This document shows positions 25,620-35,248 of a stretch of 64,000 bases of DNA, piece after piece (positions within the stretch are counted from its first letter, which is position 1; every line of letters starts with the position of its first letter). The DNA lies in assembly GCF_027286305.1 (NCBI RefSeq), contig NZ_CP114599.1, positions 3,381,001-3,445,000 of the forward strand. The letters run 5' to 3'. The stretch comes from Phenylobacterium sp. NIBR 498073. Its GTDB lineage: Bacteria; Pseudomonadota; Alphaproteobacteria; Caulobacterales; Caulobacteraceae. The position numbers and the translations under genes were made by a program. The notes under the pieces were generated by a model that did no database searches, had not been told where the DNA came from, and saw only the letters and a list, made by a program, of their open reading frames with translations.

Positions 25620-26003
25620 ATGTCGAATTTCGAAGCGCAGATCGCCGCCGCCATGGCCGTCACCGACGCTTTCATGGCCGCCTTCAACGCCCGCGACCTG
25701 CCGGCGTTCGAGCAGACGTTCAACTTTCCCAGCGTGCGGCTCGCCTCCAACACCCTGACGCTGATCGAGCCCGGCTACCACCAGCCGCAGATGTTCGAGA
25801 AGGGGCCGCTGTCGGACTGGGATCACTCGGCCTGGGAGCGGCGCGAGGTCATCCACGCCGGGACCGACAAGGTCCACCTGGACACCCGCTTCACTCGCTA
25901 CCGCAAGGACGGCAGCGTCATCGGCGGCTTCGACTCCATCTACGTCATCACCTGCGAAGACGGCCATTGGGGGGTCAAGGCGCGATCCAGCTTCGCGCCC
26001 TGA
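25620..26003 (+). CDS. NTF2/SnoaL-like protein
   Basis: 127 residues, AGGGAGA before the ATG. N-terminal AVTDAFMAAFNARDLPAFEQTF and the closing DSIYVITCEDGHWGVKARSSFAP have the alpha-plus-beta-cone pattern of the NTF2/SnoaL fold, used by small ligand-binding or isomerase proteins. No specific catalytic residue is recognised. Divergent from the helicase gene across 160 bp. Confidence 0.7.
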   Translation: MSNFEAQIAAAMAVTDAFMAAFNARDLPAFEQTFNFPSVRLASNTLTLIEPGYHQPQMFEKGPLSDWDHSAWERREVIHAGTDKVHLDTRFTRYRKDGSVIGGFDSIYVITCEDGHWGVKARSSFAP

Positions 26004-26042
26004 GGCTGGACTTTTGGGGCGGAACGGCCTCTGACCACGCCG

Positions 26043-27254
26043 ATGTCCACTTCAGTCAAGACCATCGCGGTCATCGGCGGCGGCCCGGCGGGGCTGATCG
26101 CCGCCGAGACCCTCAGCGCAGCCGGAGCCAAGGTCACCGTCTACGACCGCATGCCGACGCTCGGCCGCAAGCTGCTGATGGCGGGGCGCGGCGGACTCAA
26201 CCTCACCCACTCCGAGGACCTGGGGAGCTTCACCCAACGGTACGGCGCGGCCGCCGAGTGGCTGGCGCCGATGATCGAAGCCTTCGCCCCCGCCGACCTG
26301 CGGGCCTGGGCCGAAGGCCTGGGCCAGGAGACTTTCGTCGGCTCCAGCGGGCGGGTGTTTCCGAGGGCGTTGAAGGCCTCGCCCCTGCTGCGGGCCTGGC
26401 TGGCCCGTCTGTCGGCGCAGGGCGTCGACCTGCGGCTGCGGCGCGAGTGGCGGGGCTGGAACGCGGCCGGCGAGCTGGTCTTCGCCGATCAGGACGGGGC
26501 CATCGAGACCGCCGCGCCCGACGCCACGATCCTGGCGCTCGGCGGCGCCAGCTGGCCCAAGCTCGGCTCCACGGGATCATGGGCCCCTCTGCTGGCCGCC
26601 AAGGACGTGGCCCTGGCGCCGTTCCGCAGCGCCAACAGCGGGTTCGAGGTCGGTTGGAGCGCGATGTTCGCCGAGCGCTTCGCCGGCGAGCCGCTGAAGA
26701 ACATCGCCCTCAGCTTCGAGGGACAGGCGGTGCGGGGCGAGGCGATGATCGCCGGCTACGGGATCGAGGGCGGCGCGATCTACGCTCTGTCGGCGAACCT
26801 GCGCGAAGCGCTCGCCCGCGACGGCTCGACCATCCTGGAGATCGACCTGGCCCCCGATCTCAGCCGCGCCAAGCTGACCGACCGGCTGCACCGCGCGGCG
26901 GCCGGCCAGTCGACCACCAACCTGCTGCGCAAGGCGGCCGGCCTCTCCGCGCTTGAAATCAACCTGCTGCGCGAGGCCCACGGGCTCGACCTGCCGCGCG
27001 AACCAGGCGCGCTGGCCCGCGCGATCAAGGCCGCGCCCCTGCGGTTGACCGGCATGCGCCCGCTGGAACGGGCGATCTCGTCGGCGGGCGGCGTCGAACG
27101 GTCGGCCGTCGACGAGGGCCTGATGCTGCGGGCGGTCCCCGGCGTCTACGCGGTCGGCGAGATGCTGGACTGGGAGGCGCCGACCGGCGGCTACCTGCTG
27201 CAGGCCTGCTTCGCCACCGGCGTCCACGCCGCGCGGGCGATCCTCAGGGCTTAG
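26043..27254 (+). CDS. HI0933-family FAD flavoprotein (TIGR03862 type)
   Basis: 403 residues. The N-terminus has the dinucleotide-binding motif VIGGGPAGLIAAETL; the HI0933 pattern follows (GRKLLMAGRGGLNLTHSED) and a second FAD-contact region near the C-terminus is AVGEMLDWEAPTGGYLLQACF. The length fits the TIGR03862 branch. These are soluble flavoproteins with poorly defined activity, related to enzymes annotated as aminoacetone oxidase or BaiN. Its 3' end overlaps the convergent MscS gene by 11 bp. Confidence 0.87.
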   Translation: MSTSVKTIAVIGGGPAGLIAAETLSAAGAKVTVYDRMPTLGRKLLMAGRGGLNLTHSEDLGSFTQRYGAAAEWLAPMIEAFAPADLRAWAEGLGQETFVGSSGRVFPRALKASPLLRAWLARLSAQGVDLRLRREWRGWNAAGELVFADQDGAIETAAPDATILALGGASWPKLGSTGSWAPLLAAKDVALAPFRSANSGFEVGWSAMFAERFAGEPLKNIALSFEGQAVRGEAMIAGYGIEGGAIYALSANLREALARDGSTILEIDLAPDLSRAKLTDRLHRAAAGQSTTNLLRKAAGLSALEINLLREAHGLDLPREPGALARAIKAAPLRLTGMRPLERAISSAGGVERSAVDEGLMLRAVPGVYAVGEMLDWEAPTGGYLLQACFATGVHAARAILRA

Positions 27255-28164
27255 CGCGCAGCCGGTCGCTCAAGGTCGCGCGCGGCTTCTTCTTGGGAGC
27301 CGCCGGCTTGGCGCGCGGCGTCGGCAGCGCCGGAAGTTGCTCGGCGCCGTCGGCCAGCAGCCGCCCGGCCAGCATCATGTCGCCTTTCACGGTTCCGAAA
27401 TCGGCGGCCTCGACCCAGGCCCGGACCGTCAGTTCAACGAAGGCCTCGGACATGGCGGTCAGTTCGACCTGCGGCGCCGGGTCCTTCAGCACCAGGGGAT
27501 TGGCCTCGGCCCGGGCCTTGAGCCCCTCCATCAGCGCGGCGACGTCACGCTTCAGGTCGGTCTTGATCACCGCGTCGACCCGGCGGCGGCTGTGGTAGCT
27601 GGTGTTGACGATGACGTCGCCGAACACCTTGCCGTTGGGCAGCACGACCTTGAGGTTGTCCGGCGTGGTGAGCTCGGTCACGAACAGGTCCAGCGTCTTG
27701 ACCGTCCCGGTCCGTCCGGCCACCTCGATGACGTCGCCGACCCGATAGGGCCGGAACAGCAGCAGCATGACGCCGGCCGCGACGTTGCTCAGCGTGCCCT
27801 GCAGCGCCAGGCCGACCGCCAGCGACGCCGCGCCCAGCACCGCCAGGATCGAGGTGGTCTGCACGCCCAGCTGCTGCAGAACCGCAATGATCCCTACGAT
27901 CATCACTAGGTAGCGGGCCGCCGAGCCGGCGAAACCCTGCAAGGTCACGTCGGGCGGTCCGCCGCCGTGCACCCGAGCGATCAGCCGCCGGACCAGGCGC
28001 GAAGCCCAGCCCGCCGCCCACCAGGTCACGGTCAGGATGACGACCGCCACGACCAGGTTCACCGCCAGGTCGCCCGCCGCATCGATGAACTTGTGAAGGA
28101 CGTTTTCGTCCGACGTGACCGTCTGGTTCAGACGGGTGGCGATCTCGCGTTCAATTCCCTGCAT
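27244..28164 (-). CDS. MscS-family mechanosensitive channel
   Basis: 306 residues from ATG 28164; a GTG two codons upstream (28170) is possible. Three hydrophobic segments at ~30-55, ~85-100 and ~105-135 include the pore helix (VLGAASLAVGLALQGTLSNVAAG), followed by the beta domain PYRVGDVIEVAGRTGTVKTL and VVLPNGKVFGDVIVN. It opens under membrane tension and releases solutes on hypo-osmotic shock. A Lys/Pro-rich tail ends the protein. It converges with the flavoprotein gene and overlaps it. Confidence 0.9.
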   Translation of the reverse strand: MQGIEREIATRLNQTVTSDENVLHKFIDAAGDLAVNLVVAVVILTVTWWAAGWASRLVRRLIARVHGGGPPDVTLQGFAGSAARYLVMIVGIIAVLQQLGVQTTSILAVLGAASLAVGLALQGTLSNVAAGVMLLLFRPYRVGDVIEVAGRTGTVKTLDLFVTELTTPDNLKVVLPNGKVFGDVIVNTSYHSRRRVDAVIKTDLKRDVAALMEGLKARAEANPLVLKDPAPQVELTAMSEAFVELTVRAWVEAADFGTVKGDMMLAGRLLADGAEQLPALPTPRAKPAAPKKKPRATLSDRLRAKP

Positions 28165-28216
28165 GCCCACCGCATAGCACTGACGCCCCCGCCAGGGTCA
28201 ATCCGCGCCCCAAACG

Positions 28217-30343
28217 CTAGGCCGCCTTCTGAAGTTCCTGCTTCACGCGTTCGGCCAGAGTCTTGATGTCGATCGGCTTGGGCAGGAACGAGATGTTCTC
28301 CTCGCCCTCCAGCAGGTTCGAGAACTCGGCCTCGGCGTAGCCGGAGATGAACATCACCGGCGCCCCGGCCAGATAGGCGCGGGCGTGCTTGAGCAGATCG
28401 GGGCCCTGCATGCCCGGCATCACCACGTCCGAGATCATAAGGTCGATCTCCCCGGCGTGCTGTTCGGCGAGCTCCAGCGCTTCCTCGCCCGACCCGGCCT
28501 CGATCACCTCGTAGCCGCGGGCCCGCAGCAACTTGGCCGCGACGGTGCGCACAGCGTCCTCGTCCTCGACGAACAGGATGCGCCCGGCCCCCGACAGGTC
28601 GCGCGCCTTCGGCGGCGCCTTGCTGGCGGCCGGCTCGGGCGCGGGCGCCGCAGCGGTCGGGATGTGGACCGGCAGGAAGATCCGGAACGCCGCGCCCTCG
28701 CCGGGCCTGGAGGCGACGCTGATCCAGCCGTCCGACTGCTTGACGATGCCATAGACGGTGGCCAGGCCCAGGCCCGTCCCCTCGCCCACCGGCTTGGTGG
28801 TGAAGAACGGGTCGAAGATCTTGTCCATGACCTCGGGCGGGATGCCGGGGCCGTCGTCCGAAACCTCGATCAGCGCCTGGTCGCCCTTGGCGGCCGGATA
28901 GCCCTGGGCGGCGGCCTCCTCCTGGGTCAGCCTCGCCAGGCGGATGCGGACCACGCCGCCGCCGTGGGCGCGCACGGCGTCCCGCGCATTGACCGCCAGG
29001 TTCATGACCGCGGTCTCGATCTGGCTGCGGTCGGCGCGCACGTGCGGCAGGTTGCGGCCGTACTCGGTCTCGAGCTTCACGTCCTCGTAGAGCACGCGGC
29101 GCAGCAGCACCTCGGATTCGCTGATCAGCTCGCCGAGGTCGAGGGTCTCGCGCTGCACGGTCTGCTTGCGCGAGAAGGCCAGCAGTTTGCGGACCAGGTC
29201 GGCGGCCCGCGTCGAGGTCGAGCGGATCTCGTTCAGCCCCTCGTACGAGGGGTCGCCGACCGGATGGCGCTGGGCCAGCACGTCGAGCTGGAAGAAGATC
29301 GCGGTCAGCAGGTTGTTGAAGTCGTGGGCCACGCCGCCGGCCAGTTGGCCGATGGCCTGCATCTTCTGGCTCTGCGAGAGCTGCAGCTCGATCTGCTTCT
29401 GCTCGGAGACGTCGACCAGATAGGCGACCCAGCGGCCGTCGCTCTTGGACAGGTAAAGGTGGGCGATCTTGGCCGGATCCCTGGCCAGCCGCACTTCGAG
29501 CGCCCCGACGTGTCCCTCGGCCAGCTTCTGGACGGCGTCGGCGCGCGAGGCGGCGTCGATCAGGTCGCCGAAGCGCGAGCCGCTGGCCCCGCCGCCCGAC
29601 AGCCCGGCCAAGGCCGGATTGGCCTCGATGATCGTCGCCTCGAAGGGGTCGTCTCCGTCCAGCAGCGCCGCGCCGAACGGCGAGGCGGCGGCGAACGCGT
29701 CAAGCACCTTGGGCGGCGGCGGCTTGGCGCTGCTGAACGCCTGCAGCACTTCGGCCGCGGCCGGCGGCAGGGCCAGCGGCGGCGCCTCGGCCAGCCGCAC
29801 CAGGAAGCGGCGCTCGCCCAGCGGGGCCACGGTGGCCGAGTGCTCCGAACCGTTGTTGCGGATCGAGGCCTGGGCCGTCTCGCCGCGACGGGCGGCGGTC
29901 AGGGCCGAGAACAGGCTGGCCGCCGAGGCGCCGCCCTTGGGCAGACGGGCGGCCGCGCCGAGCAGCGAACGCCAGGCGGCGTTGGCCGCGTGGATGCGCC
30001 CGTCGGCGGCGGCGATCGCCGCCGGCTCGGTCAGGGCGTCGACCATCTGGTCGGCGCCAGGTTCGCCCGCCGCAGCCGGCTCGGCCGAGTTGCGCAGCGC
30101 AAACAGCCCCAGGCACGCCACGCCGAACAGCCCGATCAGCAGCATCACCCCGGCGCGCGTGGCGGGGCCCGCATTGAAGGCCGGCACGGCCGCAAAGCCG
30201 ACCGCAGCGAGAAAGCACAGCACCGCCAGCGCCGTCATCGGGTCGAAGCGGCGGGCCGCGCGGTCCTGCGTCTTGGGCTTGGCCATGGGACGGTCCCGGT
30301 TGATTTCGAACGGGGAGGCCTGCGCCTCCGGCGAATCAGTCAC
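28217..30343 (-). CDS. cckA: Cell-cycle hybrid histidine kinase CckA
   Basis: 708 residues from GTG 30343; an ATG at 30286 (residue 20) is an alternative. Two membrane segments at ~36-55 and ~64-82 are followed by two PAS-like domains (~95-180 and ~215-310), a DHp helix with His340 ([17 protein letters not shown]), the ATPase domain (N box [25 protein letters not shown]) and a C-terminal receiver with Asp639 in [11 protein letters not shown]. This order and the 299-residue His-to-Asp spacing match C. crescentus CckA (His322, Asp623, recalled). CckA phosphorylates CtrA and CpdR through ChpT at the cell pole and switches to phosphatase in response to PAS-B-bound c-di-GMP. It follows flhB by 18 bp, as in Caulobacter. 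Confidence 0.93.
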   Translation of the reverse strand: MTDSPEAQASPFEINRDRPMAKPKTQDRAARRFDPMTALAVLCFLAAVGFAAVPAFNAGPATRAGVMLLIGLFGVACLGLFALRNSAEPAAAGEPGADQMVDALTEPAAIAAADGRIHAANAAWRSLLGAAARLPKGGASAASLFSALTAARRGETAQASIRNNGSEHSATVAPLGERRFLVRLAEAPPLALPPAAAEVLQAFSSAKPPPPKVLDAFAAASPFGAALLDGDDPFEATIIEANPALAGLSGGGASGSRFGDLIDAASRADAVQKLAEGHVGALEVRLARDPAKIAHLYLSKSDGRWVAYLVDVSEQKQIELQLSQSQKMQAIGQLAGGVAHDFNNLLTAIFFQLDVLAQRHPVGDPSYEGLNEIRSTSTRAADLVRKLLAFSRKQTVQRETLDLGELISESEVLLRRVLYEDVKLETEYGRNLPHVRADRSQIETAVMNLAVNARDAVRAHGGGVVRIRLARLTQEEAAAQGYPAAKGDQALIEVSDDGPGIPPEVMDKIFDPFFTTKPVGEGTGLGLATVYGIVKQSDGWISVASRPGEGAAFRIFLPVHIPTAAAPAPEPAASKAPPKARDLSGAGRILFVEDEDAVRTVAAKLLRARGYEVIEAGSGEEALELAEQHAGEIDLMISDVVMPGMQGPDLLKHARAYLAGAPVMFISGYAEAEFSNLLEGEENISFLPKPIDIKTLAERVKQELQKAA

Positions 30344-30361
30344 GCAATGTTCTCATATTTC

Positions 30362-31450
30362 TCAGTGGTGGCGGGCCTTTGCGGCCACCTTGGCGCTGCT
30401 CTGCATGATGAAGCCGATCAACTTGGCCACGGCTTCGTAGTGAGCCGGCGGAATGAAGTCGTCGAGTTCGACCGCCGCATAGAGCGCGCGGGCCAGCGGC
30501 GGGTCCTCGATGACCGGGACGCCATGCTCCTCGGCCAAGGCGCGGATCTTCAGCGCGACGGCGTCCATGCCCTTGGCCACGCATTGCGGCGCAGCGGCCT
30601 CGCCGGCCTCATAGCGCAGCGCCACGGCGTAGTGGGTCGGGTTCATCACCACCATGGTGGCGTTGGGCACGGCGGCCATCATCCGGCGGCGCGAGCGCTG
30701 GATGGCGATCTGGCGGCGCTTGGCCTTGAAGTGGGGATCGCCTTCCGAGTTCTTGAACTCTTCCTTCTGCTCTTCCTTGGTCATCCGCATGCGCTTGAGG
30801 AAGCGCTGGCGCTGCCAGAACCAGTCGAAGCCGGCGATCACCAGCATCAGGGCGGCGGTGGCGAACACCAGCTTGCGCAGGATCTCGACCATCAGCGGCA
30901 GCATCGCCGCCGGGTCCAGGGCGGCCAGCTCCTTCAGCGGGTGGATGTACGGCTTCATCACCACCCAGCCGACCCAGCCGACCATCACGATCTTCACCAG
31001 CGACTTGAAGAACTGCATCAGGCCGTCAGGTCCGAGCGTGCGCTTGAGCCCCCCGAGCGGCGAGACCTTCTTCCAGTCCGGCTTGATCTTCTCCGGGCTG
31101 AACATCAGCCCGGTCTGCACCAGGTTGCCGGCCGCGCCCATCACGGCGGCCACCAGCATCACCGCCAGCAGGATCGGAGCTGCGGCGCGCGCGGCATGGC
31201 GGGCCACCTCGATCGCGCCATGACCTTCCAGGTTCATGCTGTCGGGATGGGCGATGAACGGCAGTAGCTCGGCGGCGAGGTTGCGCGACATCCAGCCGCC
31301 GGCGATGGCGATCACCGCCGCCGCGCCGGCGAACGAGGCCAGCATCGCCAGGTCCGGGGTCTTGGCGACATCGCCCTTCTCGCGCGCCTTGGCGAGCTTC
31401 TGGGGTGTCGCCTCTTCTGTTTTGGAGGCTGCGTCCTGTTCGTCGGCCAT
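30362..31450 (-). CDS. flhB: Flagellar export protein FlhB
   Basis: 362 residues, the usual length. N-terminal EEATPQKLAKAREKGDVAKTPDL, four hydrophobic segments, and the autocleavage motif NPTH (in VVMNPTHYAVALRY) followed by the cytoplasmic FlhB-C part ending in IGFIMQS. FlhB switches the export gate from rod/hook to filament substrates after cleavage at NPTH. It starts 3 bp after fliR ends. Confidence 0.96.
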   Translation of the reverse strand: MADEQDAASKTEEATPQKLAKAREKGDVAKTPDLAMLASFAGAAAVIAIAGGWMSRNLAAELLPFIAHPDSMNLEGHGAIEVARHAARAAAPILLAVMLVAAVMGAAGNLVQTGLMFSPEKIKPDWKKVSPLGGLKRTLGPDGLMQFFKSLVKIVMVGWVGWVVMKPYIHPLKELAALDPAAMLPLMVEILRKLVFATAALMLVIAGFDWFWQRQRFLKRMRMTKEEQKEEFKNSEGDPHFKAKRRQIAIQRSRRRMMAAVPNATMVVMNPTHYAVALRYEAGEAAAPQCVAKGMDAVALKIRALAEEHGVPVIEDPPLARALYAAVELDDFIPPAHYEAVAKLIGFIMQSSAKVAAKARHH

Positions 31451-31453
31451 GAC

Positions 31454-32209
31454 CTAGCCCAGGAACAGCGAGACGAGCTCGCGATAACGGTTGAGCCAGA
31501 CCATGCCGATCACGCCGAGGCTGAGCGCGAAGATCGACAGGCCCAGCAGCACGATCAAAGGGGTGACGACAAAGAACACCTGGAACTGCGGCATCACCCG
31601 CCCGACCAGGCCGGCGGCGACGTTGAAGATCACCGAGAACACTACCACCGGCGCGGCCAGCTGCAGGCCCAGCCGGAACGAGCCGGCCACCGTCTGCACC
31701 GCCAGCTGGGCGCTGTCGGCGATCGCCAGCTCGCGGCTGAACGGGAACACCGCATAGGACCGCACGATCGCGGCCAGGAACATGTGGTGCAGGTCGGTGG
31801 CCATGATCAGGGTCACCCCGATCAGCATCAGGAAGGTCCCGAGCGTCGTCGACGGCTGCGCCTGGCCCGGCGCGGCGGTCTGGGCGAAGGACAGCGTCGT
31901 CTGGATCGAGATGATTTCCCCCGCCGTCGACAGCGACGACAGGAACAGCTTGAGGATCGTGCCGATCATCAGCCCGATCAGCAGCTCCTTGATCACCGCC
32001 CCGGCCACGCCCGACACCGTGCCCGGCACCGGCAGGCCCTGAGCCACGATCGGCATCAGCATCAGCGCCATCAGGAACGCGAACGCCAGCCGGATACGCG
32101 GCGGCACGCTGGTGTCGCCGTAGCCCGGCAGCAACATGATGATCGCGCCCACCCGGGCGAAGATCAGCCCGGCGGCGTAGACCTGATTTGCGGCGGCGAA
32201 GCTTTCCAT
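31454..32209 (-). CDS. fliR: Flagellar export gate protein FliR
   Basis: 251 residues with about six hydrophobic segments. Recognisable stretches: FARVGAIIMLLPGYGDTSVPPRIRL near the start and PQFQVFFVVTPLIVLLGLSIF near the end. FliR forms the export gate core with FliP and FliQ. It lies 19 bp after fliQ. Confidence 0.95.
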   Translation of the reverse strand: MESFAAANQVYAAGLIFARVGAIIMLLPGYGDTSVPPRIRLAFAFLMALMLMPIVAQGLPVPGTVSGVAGAVIKELLIGLMIGTILKLFLSSLSTAGEIISIQTTLSFAQTAAPGQAQPSTTLGTFLMLIGVTLIMATDLHHMFLAAIVRSYAVFPFSRELAIADSAQLAVQTVAGSFRLGLQLAAPVVVFSVIFNVAAGLVGRVMPQFQVFFVVTPLIVLLGLSIFALSLGVIGMVWLNRYRELVSLFLG

Positions 32210-32228
32210 GCGGGCGGCCGGTCGGCCG

Positions 32229-32492
32229 CTACATCGCCGCGATGCGGGCGGCGATCTGGCGCATGAAGCCGCTCATCAGCGCGCCCATCAGCGGCAGGAA
32301 CAGCAGCAGCGACAGGAAGATCGCGACGATCTTCGGCGCATAGACCAGGGTCGCTTCCTGGATCTGGGTCAGGGCCTGCATCAGGCCGACGCCGACCCCG
32401 ACCACCAGCCCGACGATCAGCACCGGGGCGCAGAGCTGGATGGTGAGCCAGATGGCGTCGCGACCGACGTCCAGAACTTCGGCGCCGCTCAT
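32229..32492 (-). CDS. fliQ: Flagellar export gate protein FliQ
   Basis: 87 residues with two membrane spans; GLMQALTQIQEATLVYAPKI is the conserved FliQ segment. It is the first gene of the fliQ-fliR-flhB-cckA unit. The upstream 76 bp carry a TTAACCAT box. Confidence 0.95.
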   Translation of the reverse strand: MSGAEVLDVGRDAIWLTIQLCAPVLIVGLVVGVGVGLMQALTQIQEATLVYAPKIVAIFLSLLLFLPLMGALMSGFMRQIAARIAAM

Positions 32493-32553
32493 CGGTAGGC
32501 CTCATGGGTACGCATTAATCGCTGGAAATCAGCTAGGTCGAAATTGCCTACTT

Positions 32554-32561
32554 ATGGTTAA
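32554..32561 (-). promoter_or_regulatory. TTAACCAT box upstream of fliQ (CtrA half-site type)
   Basis: TTAACCAT on the minus strand, 62 bp before the fliQ start. It looks like a CtrA half-site; the second half at N7 is TAGG instead of TTAA. CtrA control of fliQR is known in C. crescentus. The same octamer precedes fliL in this window. Confidence 0.5.
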
Positions 32562-32568
32562 CGAAGGG

Positions 32569-34113
32569 CTACTTCGAAGGTTCGATCGCCCGCGCCGCCT
32601 GGGCCGGCGACAGCTTGCCGCGATCACGGTCGACGCTGTAGTTCGCCGCCCGCATCGCCTCCACCGAGATCGACCCGACCAGCGGCCGCAGGGCCCCCAG
32701 CAGCCGCGCGTCGTCGGCTCGCTTGGGCGAGACCAAGATCACCGCATCGTAGGGCGGCAGCGCGCCCTTGGGGTCGCTGAGGACCACCAGCTTGTCGGCG
32801 GCGATCCGCCCATCCGACGAGAACGCCGAGATCACGTCCGCCTCCCCGCCCGACAGCGCCCGGTACATGAAGGTCGGCTGGAAGGATCGCTCGCTCCTGA
32901 AGTTGAAATCATAGGCCGCGTCCACGGCCTTCCACTCCGGTCGCGACAGGAACTCGATATCGGAACCCAGCGCCAGACGCGGCGCTTGGCGCGCCAGGTC
33001 GGCGAGGCTTGTGATGCCCAAGGCCCCGGCCCGGTCGGCGCGCATCGCGAAGGCGTAGGCGTTCTCAAAGCCCAGCGAGCCCAGGACCACGACGCCGTCG
33101 CGCCGCTTCAGCTCCTGCGTCAGTTCCGCCAGCACCGCGGCGCGCCCGGGGTTGTCCTGGCGCTTGAGCACGTTGGTCCACAGGGTGCCGGTGTAGTCGA
33201 CATAGACGTCGATCTCGCCGGCCGCGAGCGCGCGATAGGCCACCGCCGAGCCGAGGTCCTCCTTGCGCGAGACGCGCGCGCCGGTCGCCTCCAGCCGCTC
33301 GGCCATCAGCTCGGCCAGGATGTACTGCTCGGAGAAGTTCTTGGCCCCGACCACATAGCTCGCCGGCTTGCCGAACGCCGCCAGCGGACTCATCGCCGCC
33401 AGCGCGCCGGCGGCGAGCAGCGCCGCGCCCGCAACGACCAGGCCGCGCCGGCGCCTGGCGGCCCCGGTCTCGATCAGGCCCAGCAGTTGGTCGACAGTCA
33501 TGGCCAGGGCCGCGGAGGCCGCGCAGCCGAACAGCACGAACACCCAGTTCTCGGTCTGCAGTCCGGCGAAGATGTAGTTGCCGAGGCTGGTCTGGCCGAC
33601 CGGGGTCGACAGCGTCGCCGCCCCGATGGTCCAGACCGCGGCGGTGCGCACCCCGGCCATGATCACCGGCATGGCCAGCGGCAGCTCGACCTGGAACAAT
33701 CGCTGGCGCGGGGTCATGCCGACCCCGTCGGCCGCCTCGCGCACGGCCGGATCGACGCCGAGGATGCCGGTGGTCGCGGTGCGCAGTATCGGCAGCATCG
33801 AATAGAGCGTCAGGGCCAGCAGCGAGGGCAGAAAGCCCAGCGCCGAGAACCCCTTGCCGAACACCGCCTGGCTGGCCGCCGACAGTCCCAGCAGCACCGG
33901 GTAGAACAGCGCCAGCAGCGCCAGACTGGGAATGGTCTGGATCAGGCCGGCGAAGGCCAGCACCGGCCAGCGCAGGCGCGGGCTGCGGCTGGCGGCGACC
34001 GCCAGCGGCAGGCTGATCAGCACGCCGAGCGCCAGGGCGCTGGCGCTCAGCACCACGTGCCAGGCCAGATAGTCGGGCAACAGCGCAAAGGCCTGGGCGA
34101 TGCGTTCGTTCAC
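32569..34113 (-). CDS. ABC transporter permease fused to substrate-binding domain (OpuB/OpuF-like)
   Basis: 514 residues. Residues 1-215 are a BPD-type permease with the coupling loop EAADGVGMTPRQRLFQVELPL; a further span at ~222-245 links to a periplasmic glycine betaine/choline-type binding domain (ASYVVGAKNFSEQYILAELMA, then VDYTGTLWTNVL). Fusions of this kind import quaternary-ammonium compatible solutes. The ATPase gene overlaps its start by 4 bp. The pair lies between fliE and fliQ, interrupting a flagellar run. Confidence 0.9.
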   Translation of the reverse strand: MNERIAQAFALLPDYLAWHVVLSASALALGVLISLPLAVAASRSPRLRWPVLAFAGLIQTIPSLALLALFYPVLLGLSAASQAVFGKGFSALGFLPSLLALTLYSMLPILRTATTGILGVDPAVREAADGVGMTPRQRLFQVELPLAMPVIMAGVRTAAVWTIGAATLSTPVGQTSLGNYIFAGLQTENWVFVLFGCAASAALAMTVDQLLGLIETGAARRRRGLVVAGAALLAAGALAAMSPLAAFGKPASYVVGAKNFSEQYILAELMAERLEATGARVSRKEDLGSAVAYRALAAGEIDVYVDYTGTLWTNVLKRQDNPGRAAVLAELTQELKRRDGVVVLGSLGFENAYAFAMRADRAGALGITSLADLARQAPRLALGSDIEFLSRPEWKAVDAAYDFNFRSERSFQPTFMYRALSGGEADVISAFSSDGRIAADKLVVLSDPKGALPPYDAVILVSPKRADDARLLGALRPLVGSISVEAMRAANYSVDRDRGKLSPAQAARAIEPSK

Positions 34114-34877
34114 GCCCCGCCCCCCAGCCGCTCACGCAGCCGCTCGGCCTGGCGGCGCGGCGCCTCGAGCAGACTGCGCACTTCAGGGTCGGTCGTGGTC
34201 GCCAGCAGGCTCGCCGGGCCACCGTCGGCCAGGATCCGCCCGCCGGCCAGCACCACGATGCGGTCGGCCAGCAGCACCGCCTCGGCCATGTCGTGAGTGA
34301 CCATCACCGTGGTCAGGCCGAGCTTGTCGTGCAGCGCCCGGTAGTCGCCGCCCAGCGCGTCGCGGGTCAGCGGATCGAGCGCGCCGAACGGCTCGTCCAT
34401 CAGCATGATCTTCGGTTCGGCCGCCAGCGCGCGAGCCACCCCGACCCGCTGGCGCTGCCCGCCGGAAAGCTCGGAGGGCGCGCGCCTGGCGACCTCTGCC
34501 GGCAAGACCACGAGGTCGAGCAGTTCATCGACGCGCCGCGCGATCCGCGCCTTGTCCCAGCCCAGCAGGCGCGGGGTCACGGCGATGTTCTCGGCCACGG
34601 TCAGGTGCGGAAAGAGACCCACCTCCTGGAACACGTAGCCGATCTTCCGGCGCAGCAGGTGGCCCGGCAGGGCGCGGGCGTCCTCGCCGGCGATGCGCAC
34701 GCTCCCCGTGTCGGGTTCCGACAATCCGTTGATGGTCTTGAGCAGGGTGGTCTTGCCCGATCCCGAGGGCCCGACCAGGGCGACGAACTCGCCCGGCGCG
34801 ATCGCCAGATCGACGCCGGCAAGGGCGGCGTGGGCCCCGAAACGCTTGTCGATGTTCGAAAGCTCGATCGCCGGCAT
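34110..34877 (-). CDS. ABC transporter ATPase (OpuBA-like)
   Basis: 255 residues with Walker A GPSGSGKTTLL, Q-loop VFQEVGLFPHLT, signature LSGGQRQRVGVARAL, Walker B IMLMDEP and switch VTHDMAEA. There is no obvious C-terminal CBS domain of the kind some OpuA ATPases use to sense ionic strength. It drives the fused permease whose gene overlaps its stop by 4 bp (ATGA type). Its start lies 49 bp after the fliE stop. Confidence 0.93.
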   Translation of the reverse strand: MPAIELSNIDKRFGAHAALAGVDLAIAPGEFVALVGPSGSGKTTLLKTINGLSEPDTGSVRIAGEDARALPGHLLRRKIGYVFQEVGLFPHLTVAENIAVTPRLLGWDKARIARRVDELLDLVVLPAEVARRAPSELSGGQRQRVGVARALAAEPKIMLMDEPFGALDPLTRDALGGDYRALHDKLGLTTVMVTHDMAEAVLLADRIVVLAGGRILADGGPASLLATTTDPEVRSLLEAPRRQAERLRERLGGGA

Positions 34878-34926
34878 GGCCTAGGCGTAACACGGTGAGG
34901 TGGAAGGGGAACCCCCGCCTCGCCCG

Positions 34927-35235
34927 TCAGATCGGCATGCGCATGATTTCCTGGTAGGCGTTGATCACCTGGTCGCGCACCGCCATCACCGTCTCCAGGC
35001 TGGCTTCCGCCGCCGAGATCGCCGTCACCACGTCGATCAGCTCGGCCTTGCCCGCCACCTGGGCGGCGATCTGGCCTTCGGCCTTCTTGGTGTTGTGCAT
35101 GACGTCGTTCATGGCCGACTTGACCATGGAGCCGAAGTCGAGGCCCTGGTCCTCCTGGCCGGCCGACGGCGGCTTGATCACCGCGGTGTTCTGGGCGGCG
35201 GCGTAGGCTTTGGCGGCGGCGAGCGCGGTCATCAT
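34927..35235 (-). CDS. fliE: Flagellar hook-basal body protein FliE
   Basis: 102 residues. The FliE C-terminal pattern is clear: [20 protein letters not shown] then [16 protein letters not shown]. FliE joins the MS ring to the proximal rod. Third gene of flgB-flgC-fliE, 13 bp after flgC. Confidence 0.94.
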   Translation of the reverse strand: MMTALAAAKAYAAAQNTAVIKPPSAGQEDQGLDFGSMVKSAMNDVMHNTKKAEGQIAAQVAGKAELIDVVTAISAAEASLETVMAVRDQVINAYQEIMRMPI

Positions 35236-35248
35236 GGCTTAGGCCGCC

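Noticed and set aside
28385-31267. 960-residue open frame opposite cckA and flhB
   Set aside because: Both genes on the other strand have complete, unmistakable motifs; this frame has none.
32440-34296. 618-residue open frame opposite the Opu transporter
   Set aside because: Antisense shadow; Gln/Arg/His-rich composition without domains.
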